Positions 1-8,548 are shown, numbered from the stretch's first letter. The stretch: DNA of 64,000 nt from Candidatus Eiseniibacteriota bacterium (GCA_903844735.1 CAIMUX010000138.1:1-64000), one strand, 5' to 3'. Program-made: numbers and translations. The notes: a model not told the origin generated them from the sequence alone.

Positions 1-93
1 CCGCCCGGGTCATCCCATGACGTCGACCGGAACACGATCTCGGACTTGAGAGAGGACACGGGCAGAACTACACTCGAACTGGCCTCGGGGGGT

Positions 94-141
94 GGGTCAT
101 GTTCGTGAGAAACCCCTGGGTCATGTCTGTGAGAAATGACA
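94..141. mobile_element. Probable insertion-sequence terminus (remnant)
   Basis: Two near-identical direct copies, GGGTCATGTTCGTGAGAAA at 94-112 and GGGTCATGTCTGTGAGAAA at 118-136, lie 24 bp apart, and the second continues into ATGACA. Repeated ends whose outer tip reads TGTCAT on the other strand are typical of IS21-type and some DDE integrase-type elements. The element would lie to the left, outside the window. No transposase is visible. The rest of 1-436 shows no gene I can support. Assignment to a family is from memory. Confidence 0.4.
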
Positions 142-436
142 AAGGAAAACCCGGGACGGCCGAAGTGAGGACCGCAGCCCCCGGGACCTTCGATTTTGCG
201 GTTCGGCTTCTGCCGACGTGGGCGGAGTGTCCACGCGGCCGGAAGATACCTCACGCTTGAGCCGGGATGTCCGCGGACCTTCCCCCAAGAGGCGGCACGA
301 CGGGCGAACACCGGATGGTCCCGGTCGCTTCGCGGCCGGGGCGGTGGGCGGGCGAACGCGGCCACAGATTGGATCGACTCACGCCACAAGAGCGGGCCCA
401 TGGTCGAGGATCCCGCAGCCGCGGCGATCGTTTGTC

Positions 437-475
437 TTGCCCTCTTGGGCACCATAAAGGTATGGTATCTATACC
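437..475 (+). promoter_or_regulatory. brnTA promoter with overlapping operator-like palindrome
   Basis: TTGCCC (437-442) and TATGGT (461-466) are separated by 18 bp. The inverted repeat GGTAT (459-463) / ATACC (471-475) overlaps the -10 box. BrnT-BrnA modules are known to be repressed by the BrnA antitoxin binding the promoter, so this palindrome is a reasonable operator candidate. The operator role is inference. Confidence 0.5.
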
Positions 476-494
476 CGGCAGGTTGGAGGTTCTC

Positions 495-755
495 GTGGAG
501 TTCGAGTTCGATGAGAACAAGAGCAAATCGAACAAGGCCAAGCACGGCATTGACTTCGTCGAGGCGCAGGCTCTCTGGCTGGACGAGTTGCGAGTGGAAG
601 TCCCGGCTCGCACAGAGGACGAGCCCCGCTCCGTTGTCGTGGGCAGGATCTCGGACAAGCACTGGTCCGCAGTTGTCGGCTACCGGGACGGCCGGGTCCG
701 GCTGATCTCTGTTCGGCGGTCGCGCGCGGAGGAGGTCGCGATCTATGAAGGCTAG
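495..755 (+). CDS. brnT: BrnT family type II toxin
   Basis: The 86-residue product begins MEFEFDENKSKSNKAKHGID, the hallmark opening of BrnT toxins, RelE/barnase-fold ribonucleases that inhibit translation. The conserved pattern continues with the central LVxVG-like strand (RSVVVGRISDKHW) and the C-terminal RLISVRRSRAEEVAIYE motif (R-I-I-S-x-R-x-A-x-x-x-E in the family). Start: GTG at 495 has GGAGG at 485-489 with 5 bp spacing. An upstream in-frame ATG at 462 lies inside the promoter/operator and is unlikely. It overlaps the antitoxin gene by 11 bp, the usual toxin-first brnTA order. Confidence 0.9.
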   Translation: MEFEFDENKSKSNKAKHGIDFVEAQALWLDELRVEVPARTEDEPRSVVVGRISDKHWSAVVGYRDGRVRLISVRRSRAEEVAIYEG

Positions 756-972
756 GGAGTTCGACCGCAAGTTCGACGAGGGTGCGGACATCACCGGAGA
801 CCTCGATTTGTCCAAGGCCCGCCGGCCCGGCCAGGAGCAACGCCGCGTCAACGTCGACTTCCCGACCTGGATGATCGAGTCTCTCGATCGTGAAGCGAAG
901 CGATTGGGTGTTACCCGCCAGTCGATCATCAAGGTCTGGATCGCGGATCGGCTGGAGCGAAAGGTGTCGTGA
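745..972 (+). CDS. brnA: BrnA family antitoxin (ribbon-helix-helix)
   Basis: The 75-residue protein has an N-terminal toxin-neutralising segment (MKAREFDRKFDEGADITGDL) and a C-terminal ribbon-helix-helix DNA-binding domain: the RRVNVDFPTWMIESLDREAK strand-helix followed by LGVTRQSIIKVWIADRL. CopG/MetJ-type antitoxins of the BrnA group bind BrnT and the operator. The start lies inside the end of brnT, so the two are translationally coupled; the toxin gene's GGAGGAGG at 728-735 serves as ribosome-binding site. Stop TGA at 970-972. Confidence 0.9.
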   Translation: MKAREFDRKFDEGADITGDLDLSKARRPGQEQRRVNVDFPTWMIESLDREAKRLGVTRQSIIKVWIADRLERKVS

Positions 973-1065
973 TCGCGGGCATGAGTCGTTCATCTATTTC
1001 CGCGGCTGCTACATCGGGTTTCGTGGCGTGAGAACCGGTTCACAAACCCTCGACCCTTTACCACG

Positions 1066-1407
1066 TTGGAACCCACCCGGTTCAGCCTGGCTTCAGACTT
1101 CCTGATCCCGGCCGAAAACGATTCGGCATCTTCGGGCGTTTCCGGCGGGTTCAGAGATCAACCGCGCGTTGGTTTCCGGGTGGACGCACTTCGGCCGTCG
1201 CCGAAGGCCGGGGCCGTCGGGGACATGTTCGTCTTCGCGCAACCCCGCCACCGCGAGCGCCGGGCGGGTCGGGCGCTGCGGAGCCTGTACTACGGGCGCG
1301 ACCGGAAACGAGGGGTGGACCTCGTCGTGGAGTCTGCCGGGTTCCCCCACGGCTACCCGCTCGACAGCAGATTGCGAGTGACGTCCATGGACGAGCCGGG
1401 GAACTAG
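1066..1407 (+). pseudogene. Possible degenerate nucleotidyltransferase-like fragment
   Basis: The open frame has a TTG start and no clear ribosome-binding site. Its middle part (DMFVFAQPRHRERRAGRALR, then RGVDLVVESAGF) faintly recalls the distal half of short MNT-type nucleotidyltransferases, where a charged helix precedes a VDLVVVTPEE strand. The expected N-terminal GSxxxG/DxD catalytic block is absent, so if the resemblance is real this is a decayed remnant. Its position beside a toxin-antitoxin pair fits, because MNT/HEPN modules share such islands. It could equally be a chance open frame. Confidence 0.22.
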
Positions 1408-1835
1408 ATCGTGCCCGGCCGCACCGCATGAGACCGGCCCCCGAATCCCCGTCACCGGCCAGGCGAACTTTTGGCCCGGCGAGAGCAGCGAAGCGGACGC
1501 CGCTCTCGCCAGTCCCCCTCCCGCGTACAGTCGTCCCACGGCCCGGTCCGCTGCTTTGACTCAAAGACCCGCCGTGCACTCTCTCCGGCGATGCCTGTGA
1601 ATGCGGGGAGATCTCGGGTGAGCCGAAAGCTGGATCGTCCCAATGACGGATGGTTTTGCGCGCATGCCGGTACGAACATTCACATTGTGAAATGCGATCG
1701 TGCATGAATGGACACCGAGTCCCCAAAGCCGGCCGGATGGGAACAAGGACCAGTCTGACAATCTGTACCGGTGGGCGCGCCAGTGCAGACGGGTGTTCGA
1801 AAACCTGTCGGGTGATCGCACAAATCGCGCGAACC

Positions 1836-2110
1836 GTTTGGAAATGTCATCCGACCCTCTGTGAATGGCGCGAGCCGGTACGAAGATCCGCCTGAGGTTT
1901 TGCCCGAACGCTTCCGTCGGTACAAAGGGCAGCCGGCGCTCCGCACGAACGCGGCCGTCGGTAGGAAGGGCCGACCGGCCCTCGGCCCGGATGCTTCCCC
2001 CGGTGAGAAAAGGCGCCCGCCCCTCCGCATGACCCCGTCGCCCCTGCGGAAGGTCGCGCGCTCCTCCGCACGATCTCTTCCGTCATTGGGAAACGCCGAC
2101 CGACCCCGCG
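1836..2110. repeat. Degenerate 41-42 bp tandem repeat array (array 1)
   Basis: The gene-free stretch 1408-2264 contains at least seven imperfect units. Taking the T of the GGTxxxAAGG core as anchor, units recur at about 1839, 1879, 1921, 1962, 2004, 2045 and 2086, spacings of 40-42 bp. The core is roughly CCGTCGGTAGGAAGGGC followed by a GC-rich part ending CTCCGCACGA. The unit sequences differ substantially while the spacing is kept. A period of about 42 bp equals four helical turns. No open frame here looks coding. The array lies just upstream of the element end at 2213 and the rmlA promoter. Confidence 0.6.
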
Positions 2111-2212
2111 CACAAGCGCATTTCACTTTTTGCATCTCGACCCGAGCCGGGTCCAGGACGCAACCGGCCATCCTAACGCGCGTACCGGCTGCCGTCAGGC
2201 GGAGCCCTTTCT

Positions 2213-2248
2213 CCTGAAGCCTGAAGCCCGAAGCCCGCTCCGAATCTC
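2213..2248. repeat. Right end of intergenic inverted-repeat element
   Basis: CCTGAAGCCTGAAGCCCGAA heptamer-like repeats run directly into CTCCGAATCTCA (2237-2248). The same sequence pair closes the complete copy at 27561-27781. The motif ends 16 bp before the -35 box of the rmlA promoter. A matching left end was not found upstream. Confidence 0.55.
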
Positions 2249-2264
2249 ACGCGGAGCCTCCGCT

Positions 2265-2294
2265 GTTGGCGTGCATCGTCGCCGGGTGGTACCA
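2265..2294 (+). promoter_or_regulatory. Putative rmlA promoter
   Basis: TTGGCG (2265-2270), 18 bp spacer, TACCAT (2289-2294), about 90 bp before the rmlA start. The boxes are moderate matches; the main support is the CTCCGAATCTCA motif at the same upstream distance as at other promoters in this window. Confidence 0.45.
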
Positions 2295-2383
2295 TCACTG
2301 GCGTCCCCATCCCGGCCGCGGTGGACCGGGACCCGTCGGAACGCCCCCGTTTCGGCCCGCTCATCCCCGGCCCCGGAGGTCAC

Positions 2384-3118
2384 ATGCGAGGCGTCGTTCT
2401 AGCGGGAGGCCTGGGCACCCGCCAGCTTCCCCTGACCAAGATCACAAACAAACACCTGCTCCCGATCTGGGACAAGCCGATGGTCTACTACCCGATCGGA
2501 ACCCTCGTGCGGGCCGGCATCCAGGACATCCTGCTTGTCACGGGCGGCAACAACGCGGGCGACTTCCTGCGGCTCCTCGGGAACGGAAAGGAGTTCGGCC
2601 TTTCCCATATCGACTACGTCTATCAGGAGGGGCAAGGCGGCATCGCCGAGGCGCTCGGCCTCGCTCGCTACTATGCCGAGGGGCAGCGCATGGTGGTCAT
2701 CCTCGGTGACAACATCATCGAGGACGACATCACCCCGTTCGTGCAGGCGTTTCGGAGGCAGGAGCGCGGGGCCCGCATCCTGCTGAAGGAGGTCGACGAC
2801 CCGGAGCGGTTTGGCGTGGCCGAGCTGGCCGGTGATCGCGTCGTCTCTATCGAGGAGAAACCTTCCGCACCCAAGAGCCGCTACGCCGTCACCGGGATCT
2901 ACATGTACGACGCCAGGGTCTTCGAGATCATCTCCAAGCTGCGACCATCGGGCCGAGGCGAGTTGGAAATTACCGACGTCAACAACGCCTACATCGCAGC
3001 CGGCGAGATGCAGTTCGATTATCTCCCCGGGTGGTGGACCGACGCGGGAACCTTCGAAAGCCTCTATCGCGCGAACCGACTCGTTGCGGAGAAGGCACTC
3101 GCCGCGGGGCGGCCGTAG
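2384..3118 (+). CDS. rmlA: Glucose-1-phosphate thymidylyltransferase-like nucleotidyltransferase
   Basis: The 244-residue protein of the short RmlA group transfers a nucleotidyl group from dTTP (or another NTP) to a sugar 1-phosphate, the first step toward dTDP-rhamnose and related surface sugars. Visible are the N-terminal glycine loop GGLGTRQLPLTKITNKHLLP, the LGDNIIEDD metal-binding strand (about 110), the EEKP motif and WWTDAGTFESL near the C-terminus. Long RmlA proteins have ~290 residues; this lacks the extra C-terminal helices. Oddity: Q replaces the usual L in GTRL. Start ATG has GGAGG at 2374-2378. It converges with the flippase gene 10 bp away, a sensible partner in polysaccharide synthesis. 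Sugar specificity cannot be told. Confidence 0.85.
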   Translation: MRGVVLAGGLGTRQLPLTKITNKHLLPIWDKPMVYYPIGTLVRAGIQDILLVTGGNNAGDFLRLLGNGKEFGLSHIDYVYQEGQGGIAEALGLARYYAEGQRMVVILGDNIIEDDITPFVQAFRRQERGARILLKEVDDPERFGVAELAGDRVVSIEEKPSAPKSRYAVTGIYMYDARVFEIISKLRPSGRGELEITDVNNAYIAAGEMQFDYLPGWWTDAGTFESLYRANRLVAEKALAAGRP

Positions 3119-3127
3119 GCGAGGCCC

Positions 3128-4750
3128 TCAAAGGATCCGCAGGATCCACTTTCGGGCCGGAATGCGCGAGCGCTGCAGGAACTCCCGGTCCTGGAGGCGA
3201 AGCACCCGCACCCACCGATAGCACAGGAGCGTGACGACAGCCGCCACCAGAAGCAAGAGACCTGTCCGCGGCAGGTCGGTGGCCCACCGTTTGGCCCAAA
3301 CGAGCCCGAGCAACGGCGACGAGGCCAGGAAGGTGCGCCCGATGAACGCCCACGGGATGCGGATATTATCCAGGTAGCGTCGGGCAATGGCGTAGCGCAC
3401 GAACGGCGTGATCACAGTCACCAGCGAGGTCGGGATGGTGGCTCCCAGCAGGCCGTACCGGGGGATCAAGAGCAGGTCGAGCCCCAGGACGACCACTCCG
3501 TAGGCCACATTCAGGAGCACGTTCACCCAGACTTTTTCGAGAATGTACACGGTCATGCTGAGCGGAGTCCCCAGGAACCCGATGGTGAAAACGAGGAAGA
3601 AGGCCTGGCAGTACGGACCGGCCTGCGCCATGTTTTCGCCGTACATCCGGGCGAGCAGGGTGTCTCCCATGGCGACCCCAAGCAGTGCCAACGGCGTGAC
3701 GATGAAGAAGAGAAGCCGGTAGTAGGTTTCGATGACGGCGGTCATTCGCCCGCGAGCTACCGTGGCTGTCTCGGCGAAACCGGCGAGAACCAACGGGTAG
3801 ATGGCGCTCGGGACGAACTCGAGAACCAGCATCGGCAGCTTGTAGGCGAGATCGAAGAAACCGGCCTCCTCGCGGCTGCGGAAGATCCCTAGAAGGAGGG
3901 TCTCTGACTGCCGCCAGACGACGAAGAGTAGAAGGAAGTTCGGCACCCACGGCAGCGCATAGCCGAGGAACCGCTTCCACGGGACGGCCATCGTGCCGAG
4001 CGCCGTGTCCCACCCGGTCGCCCGGTCCGGTGAAGACCCGGATGCAGCCGAGGCCGCGAATCCGGGTGCTCCACCGCTGCCGACACTCCCGCGCCGCAGC
4101 AGCCATCCCAACGTCACGGTCGTTGCCGCGAATCCCGCCGCCGAAGCGATGAGCACACCCGGCACGCGGGTACCGAGATGCAGCAGCAGAGCCGTCCCGG
4201 CGCCCAGAACCAGAGTGCCCAACCCGGTAGCCAGGGCCATCTCCCGCGTGCGATAGGAAGCGATGGCGTACTGAGTCACCGTGCCCGCCGCCACCTCTGC
4301 CAGCGATAGGAAGACGCCGAGCAGGAGCAGGTCGGCGTAGGTCGGGTACTGGGCTCGCAGGACGCCTCGCAGGAGAAACAGCACGAGGCAGGCGACCACC
4401 CAAAGCGCCGACTGCAGCAGCAGGCACCGATAGAGCAGTCCCCGTCCCTCGTGGCGCCGATCGGTGACTCGCAACTCGGGGATGAACCGGTTGATCGCCT
4501 GTCCCAGGCCGAGCCCTAAGACCACCACGGCGAAGATCAGAAGTGACCGCAGGACGCTGAGTGTCCCGTAGTCGAACTGGCCCAGTTTGCGCACAATCAG
4601 GATGGAGGTTCCCAGGGAGACGACCATCTGGATTACCCGCGGGATGAGGGTCCACGACATGGCACCGGTCACCTTCTCTCCGGTGGAGGCAAGTGGCGCG
4701 GGCGCGATGGTGCCGGGCCCATCCACGTCTGGAGGGGGCGGGCTCACCAC
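3128..4750 (-). CDS. Polysaccharide flippase (Wzx/MATE-like)
   Basis: The 540-residue integral membrane protein has many hydrophobic segments from about residue 45 (MVVSLGTSILIVRKLG) to the C-terminus, consistent with the 12-14 helix oligosaccharide flippase/MOP superfamily that moves lipid-linked sugars across the inner membrane. The opening TGAMSWTLIPRVIQMVVSLG and the phrase LGQFDYGTLSVLRSLLIFAV are typical of family members (LGxxxYG). A proline-rich cytoplasmic tail precedes the first helix. GTG start at 4750; an internal ATG at residue 31 (MSWTL) is an alternative. It is divergent from the barrel gene at 5037 and convergent with rmlA. Confidence 0.8.
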   Translation of the reverse strand: MVSPPPPDVDGPGTIAPAPLASTGEKVTGAMSWTLIPRVIQMVVSLGTSILIVRKLGQFDYGTLSVLRSLLIFAVVVLGLGLGQAINRFIPELRVTDRRHEGRGLLYRCLLLQSALWVVACLVLFLLRGVLRAQYPTYADLLLLGVFLSLAEVAAGTVTQYAIASYRTREMALATGLGTLVLGAGTALLLHLGTRVPGVLIASAAGFAATTVTLGWLLRRGSVGSGGAPGFAASAASGSSPDRATGWDTALGTMAVPWKRFLGYALPWVPNFLLLFVVWRQSETLLLGIFRSREEAGFFDLAYKLPMLVLEFVPSAIYPLVLAGFAETATVARGRMTAVIETYYRLLFFIVTPLALLGVAMGDTLLARMYGENMAQAGPYCQAFFLVFTIGFLGTPLSMTVYILEKVWVNVLLNVAYGVVVLGLDLLLIPRYGLLGATIPTSLVTVITPFVRYAIARRYLDNIRIPWAFIGRTFLASSPLLGLVWAKRWATDLPRTGLLLLVAAVVTLLCYRWVRVLRLQDREFLQRSRIPARKWILRIL

Positions 4751-4887
4751 GCGGGGCGCGATCCCGAGGTCGGGAGAAGGGATGGTGCTGCCGATGGATG
4801 CATGGCGGCACTCTAGGCGGGTCGGCGCTGCCGGTCAACTGCCCGCCGGGTTCCCTTCCCTGGTGCCGTGACCTGGAGATTGCCGGT

Positions 4888-4916
4888 TTGACATAGGAAT
4901 CGCGGAATGGTAGAAT
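4888..4916 (+). promoter_or_regulatory. Strong sigma70-type promoter for the 5037-8548 operon
   Basis: Perfect TTGACA (4888-4893), 17 bp spacer and TAGAAT (4911-4916). Transcription would begin near 4923, giving a ~115 nt leader before the TTG start at 5037. Confidence 0.75.
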
Positions 4917-5036
4917 CACGTTATCGTCACGATCCCTTCTCAGGCCCAGCGAGGAATCTATTTCGACCCCTTGCTATCGTTCGCCGCTTCTACGAAGCGC
5001 TCTAAGACCCGGGGTAGCCGTCGAAGGAGCAATGGG

Positions 5037-7064
5037 TTGCTGTATTTCCAGCCGGGACCGGCCGGACTCAAACGACCGTGGGGGGCGTTCGTTGCCCTGG
5101 CTGCGCTGTGTTTGGTCCTAGCCACACCTTCTCAGGCGCAGGACGATGAAGGGGCGGAAGCGGACAGTTCTACTCGAACCGAGGTTCCCCCCAACGATGG
5201 GTCCGTCTTGGGCCGGCTCGGACTCCGACCGCTCTACAGCAGTCAGGTGGACGTGAACCGCAAGTCATTCCGCTGGGACCAGAGCCTCAAGATGGACCGC
5301 AGGTTCCAGCGCCTGAACCTCATAAATTCCTGGAACATTGGGATCTCGAAGAACTCTGACGTAAACCACTACAAATCGCGCACCGGCAATACGAGGGCGC
5401 GCGGTGAATATGGCATCACCGGACTGGGAGGCTGGTCGACCGGTGCCGACCTCGGCCTCAAGCGGGATTTTTCCGGGGGCGACTACAACCGCACCGTCGA
5501 CAACGGTAGCGAGTTCAGTTGGTTCGCCACTGCGGGCGCGCCCGGCCTCCTCTTGTCGCGCATCTTTGGGCTAGCGGAGGGGGCGCTCAGTTGGGATGTC
5601 ACCGGCTCGGCCGGGGCGACGGAGAATATGGACGTCCGGGAGAACTGGTCCCAAGGAGGGAGCGGTGGGCGCTCCGACTCGACGTACGCGACCGGGAGCA
5701 CCGAGGGGATCGACTCCCGTATCTCGCTGGCGCTGGGGCAGAAGTGGAAGCTCGATGTCACCGGCCGGAGCGATCGGGCGAGCGATCGCTCCCGCACTCG
5801 CCAGCGCAATACATTGGTCAATGGGGCTGCAGACACCACTCTCGTGGCCGAGAACGCCAGCCGCGGGAGCCAAGTCGCGTTCTCTACCTCCTGGACACCG
5901 AGCCCGAAAAACAAGGTCGGCCTCACCGGTCAGTTCAACAGCAACGTGAACCAAGCCTACTCTGCCGAAGTCCGCGCGCAGGACACCAAGACAGGGCTCG
6001 ACCAGCGTGTCGCCTTCGATGTGAAACTGGTGCCGTTCTGGGGAATCAACCTGGACCTGAAGGCGGACAACAGCCGCACCGACATCAGCTACACTCTTTC
6101 ACCCCAGGGCCGCGGCAATACCCGGACGGCCGGAAAAGGAACGTTGAACTTCATCGTTGGCCGTGCAGTCCCGTTACTGCGGGGAACCGAGATGACCTCG
6201 GAAGCGAGCTGGGAGAAGAGCCGGAACACATTCCAGACCTCAACGACCGACTATGGCAACGAGGTCACGACGCTGCGCCAGGTCCTGCGGCGCCCTCTTG
6301 GTTCCCGCGTGGTGGCGGTGACCACCGGCGAAGCCAGCATTAACCGCATGATGTACGACGACGAGAAGCAGGACAAGGACGACCTTCGTTTCCTCTTGGA
6401 CGGGGCTCTCGGGTACCGTCCTCGTAAGGGGTTTGACTGCCGCGTCACCGCTCAGTGGCGGAGCCAGCAGACGGTCTACATCCCGGCCGCAAACTCGCGC
6501 AACAGCGTCACCGGCAAGAGCTATGCTGTGGGTGCGGACGTGGGCTTGCAGGTCACGCCTTCGGTGAAGGTGTCCCAAACATACAAGATGACGGCCGACT
6601 ACTCGTTCTACGACTTCAACGAGGGCAGCAACGTCCTCTCCCGGACCACGGAAGTGCGTACGGGCTTGCAGAGCACCCTCGGTCGCAAGGCGAAGCTCAG
6701 CGTCGATCATAGCTTCCGTTTCAAGGATTCCGGCCGGTATGTCCGCGATGACCCGGGAGCGCCGCGCCTGTACGCCAAGGCGTCGGGCGAGACCTCCCAG
6801 GCGCTTGCCGTGACCACACGATACGAGTTCAGCCCGGAGTTTTCCCTGCGGGCCACGCAGCGGATGGAAGTTCGCGGACTCCGCTACCGGGGCAATCCCG
6901 CCCCAGCGCCGGTTCGGACGAAAACACTGGGGTTCACCGGGGGATTGGACTTGAACCATCGCTTCAGCAAGGATTTCTCGGTGAACGCGCGGGTGGAGAA
7001 GACGCAAAGTTCGGCCGAAAAAGGCTACTGGCGGGTTTCCGGCTCCCTGAGCCAGGTCTTCTAA
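5037..7064 (+). CDS. Putative outer-membrane beta-barrel protein
   Basis: The 675-residue product starts with a signal peptide (hydrophobic core AFVALAALCLVLA, cleavage near SQAQ) followed by alternating polar/hydrophobic beta strands rich in Gly, Ser, Thr and Arg, ending in a terminal phenylalanine (SGSLSQVF), a typical barrel-assembly signal. No sequence-specific family is recognised; the layout resembles large surface barrels of FCB bacteria. Start: the TTG at 5037 has AAGGAG at 5024-5029 with 7 bp spacing; another in-frame TTG at 4971 lacks a site. It leads a three-gene operon with two lipoproteins starting 12 bp downstream, which may act with it at the outer membrane. Confidence 0.7.
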   Translation: MLYFQPGPAGLKRPWGAFVALAALCLVLATPSQAQDDEGAEADSSTRTEVPPNDGSVLGRLGLRPLYSSQVDVNRKSFRWDQSLKMDRRFQRLNLINSWNIGISKNSDVNHYKSRTGNTRARGEYGITGLGGWSTGADLGLKRDFSGGDYNRTVDNGSEFSWFATAGAPGLLLSRIFGLAEGALSWDVTGSAGATENMDVRENWSQGGSGGRSDSTYATGSTEGIDSRISLALGQKWKLDVTGRSDRASDRSRTRQRNTLVNGAADTTLVAENASRGSQVAFSTSWTPSPKNKVGLTGQFNSNVNQAYSAEVRAQDTKTGLDQRVAFDVKLVPFWGINLDLKADNSRTDISYTLSPQGRGNTRTAGKGTLNFIVGRAVPLLRGTEMTSEASWEKSRNTFQTSTTDYGNEVTTLRQVLRRPLGSRVVAVTTGEASINRMMYDDEKQDKDDLRFLLDGALGYRPRKGFDCRVTAQWRSQQTVYIPAANSRNSVTGKSYAVGADVGLQVTPSVKVSQTYKMTADYSFYDFNEGSNVLSRTTEVRTGLQSTLGRKAKLSVDHSFRFKDSGRYVRDDPGAPRLYAKASGETSQALAVTTRYEFSPEFSLRATQRMEVRGLRYRGNPAPAPVRTKTLGFTGGLDLNHRFSKDFSVNARVEKTQSSAEKGYWRVSGSLSQVF

Positions 7065-7076
7065 GGAGAGATGGTG

Positions 7077-7775
7077 ATGACACACGCCCTACGCCCTGTG
7101 TCCGGAAACTCTGAAGATGGGGATTTCGTTCGGCGACCGGCCGGATCTGGCTTGCCGGGTTGCGTGCGGGTCTTCCTGGCTCTTAGTCTCGGTTCGTTCC
7201 TGTTGTTTCCGGTGGCGGGTTGTCTGTTCAGCACCCGAACGCCGGAGCCCCCGTCCGTTAACAATGTGCCCTGGGCAGACCCAGACACTCCAGCCAGGGT
7301 CCTTACCAACGTCCAGGTCACTTTTTCGGCGAAATCGATCGCCAACTACGATCGCAGCCTGGCCGATGACTTCACTTTTGTTCTGGCGGATGGAGACAGG
7401 CCGGAGGTCGCACAAGAGCCGACGTACTTTGATGGCTGGAACAAACAGCGGGAGATCGCCGCCTTCACATCGGTGTTCCAGAACAGTAAAGAGACGGTGG
7501 CATTTAGCTGGGGCCCGCCCATCCCTCCGTTCGAGGACATGGTACTGGATCCCGCCGACACTGGCGGCAAGTACTACGAGAACTTGAAGTACCAGATGGT
7601 GGTCAGGCGCGGCGGGGCGGACACCACGTTTTCGGGACTGGTCGACCTGTACCTTCGCGAGCAACCGGGGGGGTGGAGCATCTATAAGTGGGTCGATCGG
7701 CAGGACGGCCTGGGCCACGCCACCCTCGGGCTGGTACGATGGAAACGGAAGGTTTGGGTGACAAAGGAAAATTGA
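7077..7775 (+). CDS. Lipoprotein with NTF2-like domain (paralogue 1)
   Basis: The 232-residue lipoprotein has a signal sequence ending in the lipobox FPVAGC (Cys about residue 43). The mature part contains a segment (VLTNVQVTFSAKSIANYDRS then DDFTFVL) matching the opening helix-strand of NTF2/SnoaL-like folds, and it parallels the next gene (VLANLQRAYGDRKIDEYKKL, EDFMFVF). Function is unknown; such domains bind small ligands or partners. Start: ATG 7077 lies 8 bp after AAGGAG; ATG 7071 is too close to the site. It follows the barrel gene closely, so co-transcription is likely. Confidence 0.65.
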   Translation: MTHALRPVSGNSEDGDFVRRPAGSGLPGCVRVFLALSLGSFLLFPVAGCLFSTRTPEPPSVNNVPWADPDTPARVLTNVQVTFSAKSIANYDRSLADDFTFVLADGDRPEVAQEPTYFDGWNKQREIAAFTSVFQNSKETVAFSWGPPIPPFEDMVLDPADTGGKYYENLKYQMVVRRGGADTTFSGLVDLYLREQPGGWSIYKWVDRQDGLGHATLGLVRWKRKVWVTKEN

Positions 7776-7852
7776 CCGGGCGGTTGGGACGGGGACAGCC
7801 GGCAGACGGGCACAAGCATCAAAAGAATAGGTCGGAATGGGAGGTCGCTGAC

Positions 7853-8548
7853 ATGAAAAGCAACAAACACCGGGTTCTCTCGATCGGGCACCCGGCCACC
7901 GGCTTCCCGGCCACTGGCATCCCGGCCACTGGCATCCCGGCTACCGGCTTCCTGGTCATCGGCTTGCTGGCTATCGGCTTGCTGGCCGGGTGCCCTTGGT
8001 CACCGGGCAAGAACACCGTGATCCCTCCTCCTCCGTCGAACTACCTTCCGCAGACCTCTCCCCAGAATGTCCTCGCCAATCTGCAGAGGGCATACGGAGA
8101 CCGGAAGATCGACGAGTACAAGAAGCTCTTCACCGAGGACTTCATGTTCGTCTTCAACCCGGCGGACGCCGTCGTCCCGGACCACCCGAGTCCTCCCTTT
8201 TGGAGTCTGATCGACGAGGTGACCGCTACCGAGAACATGTTTGCCGACGAACTGGTGACCAAGATCGAACTCAGCAGTTACAATTTCGGCGTGCCCGAAA
8301 GAGTCGACTCCAGCGATTTTCGCCCTCGGGCATGGAAGGTGAGGGTCGACCAGGCCATGCTTCAGGTCTACACCCGGAAAGAGGACGGTACATTGCTGAC
8401 CTTGCTCGTCGAGGGGGCCACCGAGATGTTCTTCTTCGTCGAGGAACCCAGCAAGCCGTCGCCGGTCGACGGCAGGCCGACCTGGTACATCTTCCGCTGG
8501 GAGGACCAGCCGATCGGGGCCAAGTCGACTCCTACCGTTGCCTCCTGA
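7853..8548 (+). CDS. Lipoprotein with NTF2-like domain (paralogue 2), repeat-built signal peptide
   Basis: The 231-residue lipoprotein is related to the preceding gene product: same VLANLQRAYGDRKIDEYKKL / EDFMFVFNPAD pattern and length. The signal peptide is unusual: residues ~11-45 are a tandem run of GFPAT/GIPAT-like pentapeptides encoded by 15 bp repeats (CCGGCCACTGGCATC, 7892-7980) that merge into the hydrophobic core before the lipobox LLAGC. Start ATG has GGAGG at 7840-7844. The stop codon lies inside the left arm of the inverted-repeat element at 8544. Function unknown; probably acts with the barrel and its paralogue at the outer membrane. Confidence 0.65.
   Translation: MKSNKHRVLSIGHPATGFPATGIPATGIPATGFLVIGLLAIGLLAGCPWSPGKNTVIPPPPSNYLPQTSPQNVLANLQRAYGDRKIDEYKKLFTEDFMFVFNPADAVVPDHPSPPFWSLIDEVTATENMFADELVTKIELSSYNFGVPERVDSSDFRPRAWKVRVDQAMLQVYTRKEDGTLLTLLVEGATEMFFFVEEPSKPSPVDGRPTWYIFRWEDQPIGAKSTPTVAS

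Noticed and set aside
1680-2171. Open frames on both strands across array 1
   Set aside because: Cys/Arg/Pro-rich translations with no motif, produced by GC-rich repeats.
3366-4919. A 517-codon minus-strand frame overlapping the flippase
   Set aside because: It is a shadow in another frame; Arg/Pro-rich, with no membrane segments, while the true frame has clear helices.
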